From Fonsecaea monophora (lineage: Eukaryota; Ascomycota; Eurotiomycetes; Chaetothyriales; Herpotrichiellaceae), in NCBI RefSeq assembly GCF_001642475.1, contig NW_019173965.1, positions 1 to 64,000 on the forward strand: 64,000 nt of DNA, written 5' to 3'. A model generated the notes under the pieces. That model saw nothing but the letters and a program-made list of their open reading frames with translations, made no database searches and was not told the DNA's origin. Position 1 is the first letter of the stretch. Each line of letters opens with the position of its first letter. This document shows positions 20,203 through 29,595 of the stretch, piece after piece. Made by a program: the position numbers and the translations under genes.

Positions 20203-21389
20203 TCATGCTCGATGTCCTGGCCTGTAGGGAAACTTTGCCCTAAAATGCTTCGCAATGTCGCGTCTTGTCGCTACCCAGACGCCTTCGTGCTCCTGGACGT
20301 ATTTCATAAAGTTCCGCAAAGCCTCCGAACGGCCCGGCTTGCCAACTATGCGGCTGTGCATCGGTATGTTCATCATCTTACCCCCTTCGCGATATAGCAT
20401 GTCGAATGTGGCCTTCAAATACTTCTCATACATGTCGCTCCCCACGAAGCCTGTTGGGAAGGTCAGCTGTGCTGGTCCAATGTCCTGAGAAAATCTTACC
20501 TGGACTCATGTGAAACTTTCCATCTGCCTCACCGTCAGCACTGTCTTCTGCTCGTTCACTGTTATATTGAAGGGGACTTACCATTGCAATCATAATTGTA
20601 GGGGAGAATGAGCATACCCTTCTTCTGCTCGTCCGGGAGATCTTTCTCTGCGGGTAGATCGACCCAATAGGGAACGTCATCATTGTATGCCTCCGAGTTC
20701 CAGAGCATCTCGCTGCCAGCCTCCTTGAATACCTCTGGGAAGAGTGCTTTAGTATTGGGGGTTCCCCGTCCGTAATAGGCACCGACGGGCATCTCCCCAG
20801 ACACATCCTTGAGAACCTTCAAGCTCTGAACGATGTAGTCCTTCTCCTTCTGGAGATCGTAGTCCCATATATCGAGCCAACGCAGGCCGTGCGTTGCAAT
20901 CTCGTGGCCATCCCTCACACAAGCCTTTGCAAAGGTCGGGTTGAGCTGCATCGCCTGAGCAACCGCGTATGTCGTCCACTGGTAGCCAAACTCCTTGAAA
21001 AGACGCAAAAGCCGCCAGGCGCCAACACGACTCCCGTACTCATACTCGGATTCCGCGTTGACGTAGGGGGCGCCTTCCTTGAAGCCCCCTGATGCTCCTT
21101 TCTCCCATAGATATGGCTCGGAATGCCCGTCGCCGTTATGATAGGTGCGCTCCGCTCCCTCTCTGCAGCTCTGAGCATGAGTCCCGTGCAACAGATTTCC
21201 CACCTACTCATAATTCAGGACAAATGACACGGCGATGCGGGCTCCATTTGGCCACTGAGGATCGAATGATTCCTCGCCATAGCCTGAACCACAGAAATCA
21301 GAGACTCATGTTATATCTCATCAACCTTGGCTGCGCGACTTACCCTCCAAGTCTCTTGGTATGTCGTATTTGGGATCGAGGTTGACCAT
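20203..21389 (-). CDS. Second PuuE/HxnM-like amidohydrolase
   Basis: Five exons: 21389-21344, 21283-21208, 21162-20582, 20523-20500 (24 nt) and 20450-20203; total 975 nt, 324 aa, all phases consistent. The paralogy to the 16899-17915 protein is obvious: IPRDLEGYG, QWPNGARIAVSFVLNYEEGA, SEYEYGSRVGAWRLLRLF, HEIATHGLRWLD, GEMPVGAYYGRGTPNTKAL, YNDDVPYWVDLPAEK and MHSRIVGKPGRSEALRNFM. The two copies are clearly diverged and differ in gene structure, because the other has no introns, so they are not a recent duplication. This one, next to a divergently transcribed amidase, is the better candidate for the cyclic-imide hydrolase step (HxnM-like). Substrate unproven. Confidence 0.82.
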
Positions 21390-21787
21390 GATGCTGGTGG
21401 CTTGAAGATTTCGATATAATTGCTCGCCTGTGATCCTGAACTCGATATGCCAATTCAGCCGCCTTATCTCCCAAGGGTGAGATTCTTAAAAAGCGCACGG
21501 GATCAAAACGGTTCCATGCGTTGCCACCGTAATGAAGTATCGGGTTCGGTATGGCGGCGAAACCATACAAGGCAATCTCCGTTGAAGCCCCCCACACATC
21601 CATCTCAATGCTGGCTCTTTTGCCCTTGCAGCATGCATCTCCAAATCCGTCTTATCATCGCCTCACAATAAGAAGGTTCATGATCCTGGCAGGGCCTTTA
21701 TCTGTAAGATACAGCCACAACCGGCACCAGTATCGTGGCTATCATAGTGGTTTCAAAACCACGACACACAACTTGTGAGCCACTACA
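21390..21787. promoter_or_regulatory. Bidirectional promoter with HGATAR sites
   Basis: About 400 bp separates the divergent starts of the PuuE/HxnM-like gene (minus) and the amidase (plus). HGATAR cores on the minus strand lie at 21464-21469 (TTATCT), 21652-21657 (TTATCA) and 21698-21703 (TTATCT). These match AreA/NIT2 sites and suggest joint nitrogen-regulated expression of the pair. Confidence 0.5.
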
Positions 21788-23563
21788 ATGTCGGTTTTTT
21801 CACTCGATGTGTCCAAGGATAATCCGGTGACTACGGACGACCTTGACCGGGCATGCGAAATCCTCGGAGTCTCCATCAAAAATGAGGAAAAGGCAGAGTA
21901 TGTCAATCTCTTGGCCGTATACCATGATTCTATGGCCAAATTGATGGCACTCGAAGGTACATTCATACCATGTCCACGAAAATCACTGCAGCTAGCTGAC
22001 TTGACAATCATTCTAGACTACGTCCCACAAGTTGATCATGAGAGGTTTGAAAGGAGAAATGTCCATTTTCCTGAGCCCGCGGACAACCCCTATGGAGCGT
22101 GGGCTTGGAGGTGTGAGATCTCCGACAAAAATCCCAATCCAAAGGCACTCCTTTATGGCAAGACGGTGGCCCTGAAGGACTGCATTGCGGTCGAGGGCGT
22201 TCCAATGCTGCTTGGCACCAACTTCTTTTCAGGCTATACCCCGGGCACTGATGCCGCTATTGTCACTCGTATGTTGAAACAGGGCGCGACCATCTTGGGC
22301 AAGTCAGTTTGTGAAAATTTGTGTCATTCGGCGACATCGCATACTGCATCGACGGGACTCGTGCATAATCCCTACGCAAAGGGATATGCTTCTGGAGGTT
22401 CCTCGTCCGGCTCGGCAGTCTTGGTCTCTCTTGGCCCAGAGAATGGAGGCGTGGACTACGCAATAGGGGCAGATCAAGGCGGGAGCATTAGAGTCCCTGC
22501 GGCGTGGTGCGGCATCGTTGGGTTCAAGCCAACCTTTGGTCTCATCCCCTGGACTGGCGCTGGCAGTAACGAGCCTACGAATGACCACATGGGACCGATG
22601 ACACGCGACGTCCTCAGCAATGCCCGACTGCTCAAGGCGATAGCAGGTACAGACTTTGTGGATGATCGGTCATACGGTGCCCCTGCACCGGACAAGATTC
22701 CAGCCTATCATGAACTTCTACTCGGACAGAAAAACCCTCAAGACCTAACAGGTATGAAGATCGGTATTTTGGCAGAGGGTCTCCGCACCCCTATGCTCGA
22801 TCCTAGGGTTAAGGAGTTGTTCCTCGCTGCTGCCGACAAGTTTCGAAGCCTCGGTGCAGAAGTGGAAGAAGTGTCCGTCCCTGCACACGCGACGGCCAGT
22901 GCGGTTTGGACTGGCATCTCGAAGCTGGGAGGCTATGTGAACAAGACACTCGCGCTGGGAGGCCGCAGAGGCTATCAACTCAATGATCTCAATCAGAAGC
23001 TCTGGCCGATGACTCAGGACAAGTGGGACAACGCCATCCCGTCGACCAAAAATATTTACCTGAACGGCGTCTACGCTCAGGACATGCAGAAATTCCCGGG
23101 CTTGTTTGGGAAAGCAACAAATCTCTCACTCAAGGCGCGTCATGGCTATGATGCAGCGCTCGGGGACTGGTCGGCAATATCGACATTTGTCACTGACTCC
23201 CAACTCGAAGAGATGAAGCAGCAGAAGACATACGACGTCTTGATCTCACCGACATTGCCATTCGTGGCCAAATCACACCCTGAGCTGGGCAAATCAGGTG
23301 CAACAGGCAACCCACTGTTGCAGCTACAGAAACAAGTCGGTCTGACCGGAAATACAGCTCCGTTTAACCAGACCGGCCACCCTGCACTGGCCATGCCTGT
23401 GGGGATGCTCGAGCCTACCGAGGGACCCCTTGCGGGGACTCCAACCAAACTGCCCGTTAGCATGCAGATTGTTGGCAAATGGTGGGACGAGTTGACCGTG
23501 CTCCGAGTAGCATACGCGTGGGAGACGGCGGCGGGGGGTCCAAACGCCTGGAAAGAGTTCTAG
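21788..23563 (+). CDS. Amidase (amidase signature family)
   Basis: Two exons, 21788-21956 and 22017-23563; 571 aa. The 60-bp intron (GTACAT...TTCTAG) is a multiple of three and lacks stops, so a naive reading translates through it. Splicing joins the conserved LEDYVPQVDH. The amidase signature is complete: Lys in YGKTVALKDCIAVEG, YASGGSSSGSAVLVSLGPEN with the cis-Ser, and YAIGADQGGSIRVPAAWCG with the nucleophile Ser. NQTGHPALAMPVGM is the usual C-terminal motif. It hydrolyses an amide to acid and ammonia. Being divergent from a PuuE/HxnM-like gene, it could act on the ring-opened amide (HxnN-like). The exact substrate is inferred. Confidence 0.88.
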   Translation: MSVFSLDVSKDNPVTTDDLDRACEILGVSIKNEEKAEYVNLLAVYHDSMAKLMALEGTFIPCPRKSLQLADLTIILDYVPQVDHERFERRNVHFPEPADNPYGAWAWRCEISDKNPNPKALLYGKTVALKDCIAVEGVPMLLGTNFFSGYTPGTDAAIVTRMLKQGATILGKSVCENLCHSATSHTASTGLVHNPYAKGYASGGSSSGSAVLVSLGPENGGVDYAIGADQGGSIRVPAAWCGIVGFKPTFGLIPWTGAGSNEPTNDHMGPMTRDVLSNARLLKAIAGTDFVDDRSYGAPAPDKIPAYHELLLGQKNPQDLTGMKIGILAEGLRTPMLDPRVKELFLAAADKFRSLGAEVEEVSVPAHATASAVWTGISKLGGYVNKTLALGGRRGYQLNDLNQKLWPMTQDKWDNAIPSTKNIYLNGVYAQDMQKFPGLFGKATNLSLKARHGYDAALGDWSAISTFVTDSQLEEMKQQKTYDVLISPTLPFVAKSHPELGKSGATGNPLLQLQKQVGLTGNTAPFNQTGHPALAMPVGMLEPTEGPLAGTPTKLPVSMQIVGKWWDELTVLRVAYAWETAAGGPNAWKEF

Positions 23564-24051
23564 ACCACTTCCCCCTGCTTTCAACGTCGCGTGCACGCGC
23601 TCGAGTATCTCCGGCAGATGAAGTGCATAACCCATCGGATCAGCACGAAGGCCCCCTTTTTTTGCCAGTCAGCCGGGCCGCACGAGTCTTTGACGATGTA
23701 CATAGATAGACCTGGCGCTAAACAGCGACCGTATCAGCCAAGCGTCTCGGATATTACCTCATTAGGAAATTCCCACATTCGGAAAGATCCATTTTGTTTC
23801 CACTTCGACACAGGCGACTCTCCGTGCATTATCAACCAGTTTTGGCGGGGGTGTTGGTCAAAGCGTTCTCTCCATGCCTCGACCGTTGCGCCGCGCATAT
23901 CTAGAACTCATGGGTCTTATCATACCTCCTTTCTGCCTACCTGTATAAATACAGCGTCTAGGAACCATATCACTGGGGTCCCGGTTTGTCGTTCTTACAC
24001 CCCATCCATCTTGACGTCCTTGCCAAAAAAAATACTCCCCCCAGTGCAATC
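23564..24051. other. Intergenic gap, promoter of the amino-acid transporter
   Basis: Both neighbouring genes point right. A TATAAAT box is at 23944-23950, about 105 bp upstream of the transporter ATG, and an HGATAR core (TTATCA) at 23917-23922. No separate gene is visible. Confidence 0.5.
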
Positions 24052-25597
24052 ATGGACACCACACAGCAGGACACCAAACAGGACCCGGAAAAGATCCATA
24101 CCATTCCTAGCCGTGACAGCGAGGAAATCGTCAAGGAGCCCGCGGAGCAGCAAGAAGTCTTCAAGATCACCGAGGATGGCGTCGACTTTCGGACCGTCAC
24201 CTGGCCACGCGCCGCCATTCTCTTCCTGAAGATCCTCTTCGCCACCGGGGTCCTGAGCATCCCGGCAGCCATGTACGAGATCGGTGCCGTCGGCGGTGCT
24301 CTGGTTCTGCTCGGTTTCGGCATGCTGAACTGCTACGTCGGCAAGATCCAGGGCGATTTCAGAAACAAGCACCCCAGTTGCCACTCCGTCGCCGACATGG
24401 TGGGAGTCATGGCCGGCCCCATTGTGAAGGAGCTCATCGGCGGGCTCTACATCATCGCATGGGTCCTGTGTGCCGGCGCTGGCATCAACGGCACGAGCGT
24501 CGCGTTCAACGCCCTCTCCGACCACGGCGCGTGCACCGTCTGGTTCTCCTTCGTTTCCATGATCATCGTCGCCATGTCGGCCTCGATCCGCACCTTTCAA
24601 AATCTCGGCTGGGTTGGCTGGGCGGGCTTCATTTCCATCTATGTAGCCGTCTTTATCCTGGTCGTTGCCGTCACCCAGGTCGACCGTCCAGCTGCAGCCC
24701 CCAAAACTGGGGTGTACGGTGAGTTTCGTCACAGTCTCTGTGCCTGTTGATTGAAGAATGCTAACATCTCCTCAATACAGACCTCGGATACCACGCGATC
24801 AGCTCCACTTCGTTCCACGGCGGCATGGTCGCCACGACCACCATCTTCGTCTCCTCGGCCGGCACGTCAGCCTTCATCCCCGTCATCGCGGAGATGCGCC
24901 GCCCGCAAGACTTCAACAAGGCCCTCTACGTGTGCATGTCCTTCGTGACTGCGTCTTACATCACGTTCGCTTCGGTCATCTATGCCTGGTGCGGCCACTG
25001 GATCACGGCACCGGCGCTGGGCTCCGCGGGCCCGACGATCAAGAAGGTGTGCTACGGCATCGGCCTCATCGGGCTGATCGTGTCGGGCGCCTTCTACAAC
25101 CACGTGGCGGCGAAATACCTGTTTGTGCGTCTCCTGCGCCGCTCCAAGCATCTGCAGTCCAACTCGCTCGTGCACTGGGGCACCTGGCTGGGGTGCACGT
25201 TCGGGCTTGCGGCCATCGCCTTCATCCTGGCCCAAGCCATCCCTGTGTTCAACTACCTCGTCGCCATCACGGGGAGCTTCTGCTTCGCGCCTCTCGCGCT
25301 CATGGTCCCCGCCTGGATCTGGATGTACGACCACCCGCACTACCGCAGCGGCACTATCGTGCAAAAGGCCATCTACGCCGCCCACATCCTGCTGATGCTG
25401 CTGGGCGCCTTCCTCTGCGTCGGCGGCACCTACGGCAGCATACAGAGTATCCTCGACGCGTATAGGAACGGTACTGTTGGTGAGTTGGCCCCCTTCGTTT
25501 CTTACTCAGTGGTCTATACTTGTGCTAACATTGCATGATAGGTGGTGCATTCTCGTGCCGGGATAATTCGGGGACTGTGCTGGGCGGTGGGCATTAA
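24052..25597 (+). CDS. Amino-acid transporter, Mtr-like (Aa_trans family)
   Basis: Three exons: 24052-24718, 24781-25479 and 25542-25597; 473 aa. Start is MDTTQQDTKQD, preceded by a TATA-like box. The N-terminal tail is hydrophilic (KEPAEQQEVFKITEDGVD), then about eleven membrane segments begin with AAILFLKILFATGVLSIPAA, the Aa_trans family's LxxxVGxGxLxxP-like start. The C-terminal AFSCRDNSG tail also fits this family in fungi. Relatives include the Neurospora Mtr neutral amino-acid permease. It stands downstream of the amidase on the same strand; one role could be importing the pathway substrate. The substrate is unknown. Confidence 0.85.
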
Positions 25598-26784
25598 GTA
25601 TGCTGTATGCTATATGCTGTGTTCGAATAGTTGATCCAACTAAGGAAGGACGCCAGGCTGGGGCTTTGATGGTCACGTATACTGTGTGTAGTATAAGTAT
25701 CCGTCTCAAAGAACACCCCTCTTTGTCATTTGGACACAGGTTTTTCTTTGAGAACGATAGAGCGAAGCAGAAATACGAGTAGCTACCATGTCTCGGGTTA
25801 CGCCATGCCATGCCATGGTGACCCCTTATTCGATACATGATGTATTTGACCACGCACGCATCCGTTACTCAAGAAGCATAAGCATAAGCATCGGGGATTC
25901 CATCTCCCACTGCGTAACAAATTCATATACTGGCAGAGCGAGCATCCAGGTGCCGCTACCTACGAAATGCATAGATGCCTGCTCCATTTCTTTTCTCGCA
26001 TGAGAGAGCTGTCGCGGAAAAAAGGCTATTGGTTTTTGCGTAACGCCTGGCGAACTCGATTCTCGAGAATGGTGGCATTTTCAGAGGGGGGCCATATACC
26101 TGGGTAAGGGAAAAGGGGGGGGGGGGGGGGGGGGAACCTGTCAGACTGACAAACTAGGTATATCGAGTACACACTATGTCTTTCGGATATCTCTGAGCAA
26201 AGGTGGACGAAGCAACAGAGATTCCACCGTGTCAATGGGAGCGTCTGAAGCATGACACCTCCTGGTGTTCAAGTTGGAGTTGGTTGGAGAGGCCTGACCA
26301 TGAGAGAGAGGGTTTTTGCAGAGTCGTCTGGCGTGAGAGGAGTGGCTTAGCCCATAGCTTCGGTCAGATCGAGTCGGCTTGAGACAAGAGAAGACCGTAC
26401 CACAGGTGAGAGGGATATGATAGAAGCAGAGAATTGAAAGGAAAAGCGGCAGGACAGGTCGTTCGATGTTGACGCGTGTTCACGTGCAGACTCGGCATCT
26501 CCAAATAAAGCGGCGTATCCCACTAGTCTGGGAAACCGGGGCGCTGACACTGCAATTCTGTCATTCCAACTCGGCGGCCAAACAACCACTTGGGATCTTA
26601 TCCGTCGTTGCGGAACACCCTGGCCGAAGATCCCATCCTCTGACGTGAACCAGCAGGTGTCTTGACACTGCACTCACACCATCGGGGAGCCCTCATACCA
26701 TCAGACATCGCCCTCGTGCACCTCAATAACTGTGCACTCCAGTTTCGCCCCCTCAAACACGTCCTCACGACCATTTGAACCTCG
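25598..26784. other. Intergenic gap with a poly-G run
   Basis: No convincing gene over about 1.2 kb. A 20-base G homopolymer lies at 26115-26134. Short open frames (for example minus 26347-26673) show no domain features. Confidence 0.55.
26115..26134. repeat. Poly-G homopolymer, 20 bases
   Basis: An uninterrupted run of G. Its length is a likely assembly or sequencing weak point. Confidence 0.85.
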
Positions 26785-28569
26785 ATGTCTCGACGGCCCG
26801 GCAATGACAGAGCGGCCCAAAATGCCCAGACCCTCAAAGCTCTAGTCAAACTGGAAGGAAACAAAGTCTGCGCTGACTGCAAAAGAAACAAGCATCCACG
26901 ATGGGCGAGCTGGAATCTTGGGGTGTTCATTTGCATTCGATGCTCGGGCATTCATCGAGGCATGGGCACTCACATCAGCCGAGTCAAGTCGGTTGATCTG
27001 GATGCCTGGACAGACGAACAACTGCAAAGTGTCTTGAAATGGGGCAACTCAAGAGCCAACAAATACTGGGAGGCCAAGTTGGCACCAGGGCACGTGCCGT
27101 CCGAGGCGAAGATTGAGAACTTCATACGTACAAAGTACGAATCCAAGAGATGGGTCATGGACGGGCCCATGCCTGATCCCTCAACGCTAGACGCCGAAGG
27201 TGACGATAATATGCCATTGAATATCGTGCAAGAGAAGGCCAAAATTGAGAGGTCGGCTTCGCAGCGTCAAGCGTCCACTCAACCACCTCCGCCTCCGCAG
27301 CCTCGGCCGACTGCAAATGTGAATCTGTTTGACGACTTCGCTCCGGCTCCCCCCGTCAGACCCAATACAGCGGACATTCCTGACTCGAAACCCACGCGAA
27401 CTGGCCCAGCAGCGCCTGCTCCGGCTCCAAAGCCCGCTGCGAAGCCACAAGACTCTTTGCTTGGACTAGATTTCTTTGGAGGCTCATCCTCCAGCGGCAT
27501 TGGTCGACCTTCGAGTGCAGCATCCAATCCTTCGGCTTCTACAAACAGTAGAGGAGACCTGAAGAGCTCAATCCTTTCGTTATATTCTGCTGCACCTAAA
27601 CCTCAACCAGCACCTCAACCCCAGCATGACCGTCAGCCGTCATTTGGTGGACTGGCCACATCACCCGCACCAGCGAAGCAAGATGCGTTCGGAGGTCTTG
27701 CCGATGCCTTTAGCGGATTGAGCTTCCCTAATCCTACCGCCACAAAACCTCCCGCGCCGCAGCCAGCCTCTGCATTTTCGGCGTTTGGAAGTCTGACCAG
27801 CCCTGCTGCAGCGCCGAAAGCCACGCCATCCGCCCCCCAGGTGACATCGCCTCCTCCTTTGAGTGGTGGCAGTTTCTTCGATGCGCTTCCCTCCAAAGCA
27901 CCCGCTGCCAAAGCCACTGTCACCTCGCCATCGGCCTCGAATGGACTGGATTTCTCCTTTACCCAAAGATCCCCGCCTCCACAGCCTATGGCCGCCGCTG
28001 CACCCAAACCATCAGCTACGTCTATTCCTGTTGATTTGTTTGCGGCTGATGATTTTGGAGGCTTTGCCAGCTCGACACCTGTCTCACCACCCAAACCTGC
28101 TCCCGCTCCCGCTCCCGCCCCGCAAGTGTCGTCACCTATCAATCCGAGCTCGACGTTCAGTTCTCCTTTCAATCTATCTTCACAGCCTGATCCAACGCCA
28201 AAGCCGGCTCCTCAACCGTTCAAAGCACCAGCCGTAGCTCAAACCAGTTCGTCCTTGTTTGACCCGTGGGCTTCAGGCAATGATAGCAGTCCTTGGGCGG
28301 CGCCCGAACCAACACCTGCGAAGCCAGCACAGCCCAAGGTTGAGTTGGGGAAGCCACCTGCACACATTACGCCCAATGATATCCATGGTGGGTGGGGAGA
28401 GCCGATATCGTCGAGCAACAAACCAGTGCGACAGGCTTCTGTCACAGCCGACGAGGACTTTGGGGGATGGACCTCAGCTTCTACGACGCAGACACCAGTA
28501 GCTCCGCAAGCTAAAGGGAATGGGGGATTTGGAGGCGCATCGGATCCTTTTGACAATCCATGGGGTTGA
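26785..28569 (+). CDS. Arf GTPase-activating protein, Age2-like
   Basis: Intronless, 594 aa. The ArfGAP zinc finger is at residues 29-53: C29, C32, C50 and C53 in CADCKRNKHPRW and FICIRCSGIHR, with the catalytic arginine finger as R58 of SGIHR. WASWNLGVFIC and THISRVKSVDLD are classic ArfGAP motifs, and the domain ends near residue 125 (FIRTKYESKRWV). The rest is a long Pro/Ala/Ser-rich low-complexity tail with DFFGG, FFDALP and SLFDPWA-type short motifs, which in other ArfGAPs bind adaptors or clathrin. It closes with DDFGG/EDFGGW repeats and NPWG. Age2-type proteins stimulate GTP hydrolysis by Arf in trans-Golgi and endosomal transport. Confidence in the family is high; Age2 versus another ArfGAP class is less sure. 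Confidence 0.9.
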   Translation: MSRRPGNDRAAQNAQTLKALVKLEGNKVCADCKRNKHPRWASWNLGVFICIRCSGIHRGMGTHISRVKSVDLDAWTDEQLQSVLKWGNSRANKYWEAKLAPGHVPSEAKIENFIRTKYESKRWVMDGPMPDPSTLDAEGDDNMPLNIVQEKAKIERSASQRQASTQPPPPPQPRPTANVNLFDDFAPAPPVRPNTADIPDSKPTRTGPAAPAPAPKPAAKPQDSLLGLDFFGGSSSSGIGRPSSAASNPSASTNSRGDLKSSILSLYSAAPKPQPAPQPQHDRQPSFGGLATSPAPAKQDAFGGLADAFSGLSFPNPTATKPPAPQPASAFSAFGSLTSPAAAPKATPSAPQVTSPPPLSGGSFFDALPSKAPAAKATVTSPSASNGLDFSFTQRSPPPQPMAAAAPKPSATSIPVDLFAADDFGGFASSTPVSPPKPAPAPAPAPQVSSPINPSSTFSSPFNLSSQPDPTPKPAPQPFKAPAVAQTSSSLFDPWASGNDSSPWAAPEPTPAKPAQPKVELGKPPAHITPNDIHGGWGEPISSSNKPVRQASVTADEDFGGWTSASTTQTPVAPQAKGNGGFGGASDPFDNPWG

Positions 28570-29595
28570 TCAGGATTCCATGAGGACTGTCGGCCTCTGC
28601 TGAGGTACGAGACGAATAGTTATGAGATATGGGGACGACTAGAGGAATGCCCTCGACGAATATAGGGCTGGCAAAGGACCCGAAAAACAAATTCCCATGT
28701 TATCTAGGCACTATACAGATTGTCAGGACCTGGACCTCCCTATGACGGAACGTAGATAAACCTTCCGCCAGATCAGGAGCAACGACAAGTGTGACATTTG
28801 TCCGATGGGTGGATTGGCGGAAGGGGAGGGATAGAGAGCAGACGAATGATAAAGGAGTAGTCGAGGCCCACCTGCGCCACTGATCAGGGCACAGCACAAA
28901 ATAATATGGGCACGTCCAAGCACGTCCTGCTACGTCTGGGCGATCCCTGGCGATTTGACAGGGATACGGGGTAGCAATTCCACCATTGGCTGACAAGAGC
29001 GCGGCTACTTGCCTACGATGATCCCCCCATCCTCCCTGTGTCTTGTCCTGCCTTGCCCTGCCTTGCCTGCACATCACCAACCCACGACTCTACATTTAGC
29101 AGCCTTTAGCAGCCCAACTGACAGTTCCTTTTGAGTAACCAGACCACCACACACTTGTCTCGTCCTGTCAGCGCCCGCCTGCACATCCGGATCTTCTGAG
29201 CCTTGTCTTTGGACCCCCGACAGAGGGCTACGTGCCTGGGTGCCTGGGTACAAGCCGCCGCAAACGCACCGAGCACCTCTCCTTCCCGCGTTGATCATCC
29301 CCCATGATCTCAATTGTTGCAACTTGGTCCACCACTACCAAAATCGCTTTTCGATAACGCCCAGTTACCTCCAACTTTTGCCCAACGGTGAACCATTCTC
29401 TTCGGCCGTTCTATTCGCTCCGAACCCTGCCTGCTTCACTCCGATGATTAAAGGAGTCTCCTCCGCAGCACCAACCTGTCGGCCACTGTGCGCAGGAGGC
29501 CGGTTAGGAGGGAAGGCTGTAGCCTGTGCTTGCACGCGCTCCTGATACAGGATAACTTCAGTCCTGGATATCTATAGCCGCAGCCGGTCCGCTCC
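28570..29595. other. Intergenic gap, probable long 5' region of the ZDS gene
   Basis: No clear gene. The sequence 29090-29595 is C/T-rich with CTTGCCCTGCC-like repeats near 29040-29070 and may include the 5' UTR of the downstream gene. Short uORF-like frames are present, but none with family features. Confidence 0.45.

Noticed and set aside
23995..24732. 245-codon minus-strand open frame over the transporter
   Set aside because: Asp/Glu/Arg-rich shadow of the Aa_trans exon.
25506..25853. Minus-strand frame over the transporter 3' end
   Set aside because: Overlaps the last exon and 3' flank of the transporter; no domain.
27633..28172. Gly-rich minus-strand frame in the ArfGAP tail
   Set aside because: A shadow of the Pro/Ala-rich tail of the ArfGAP; no features of its own.
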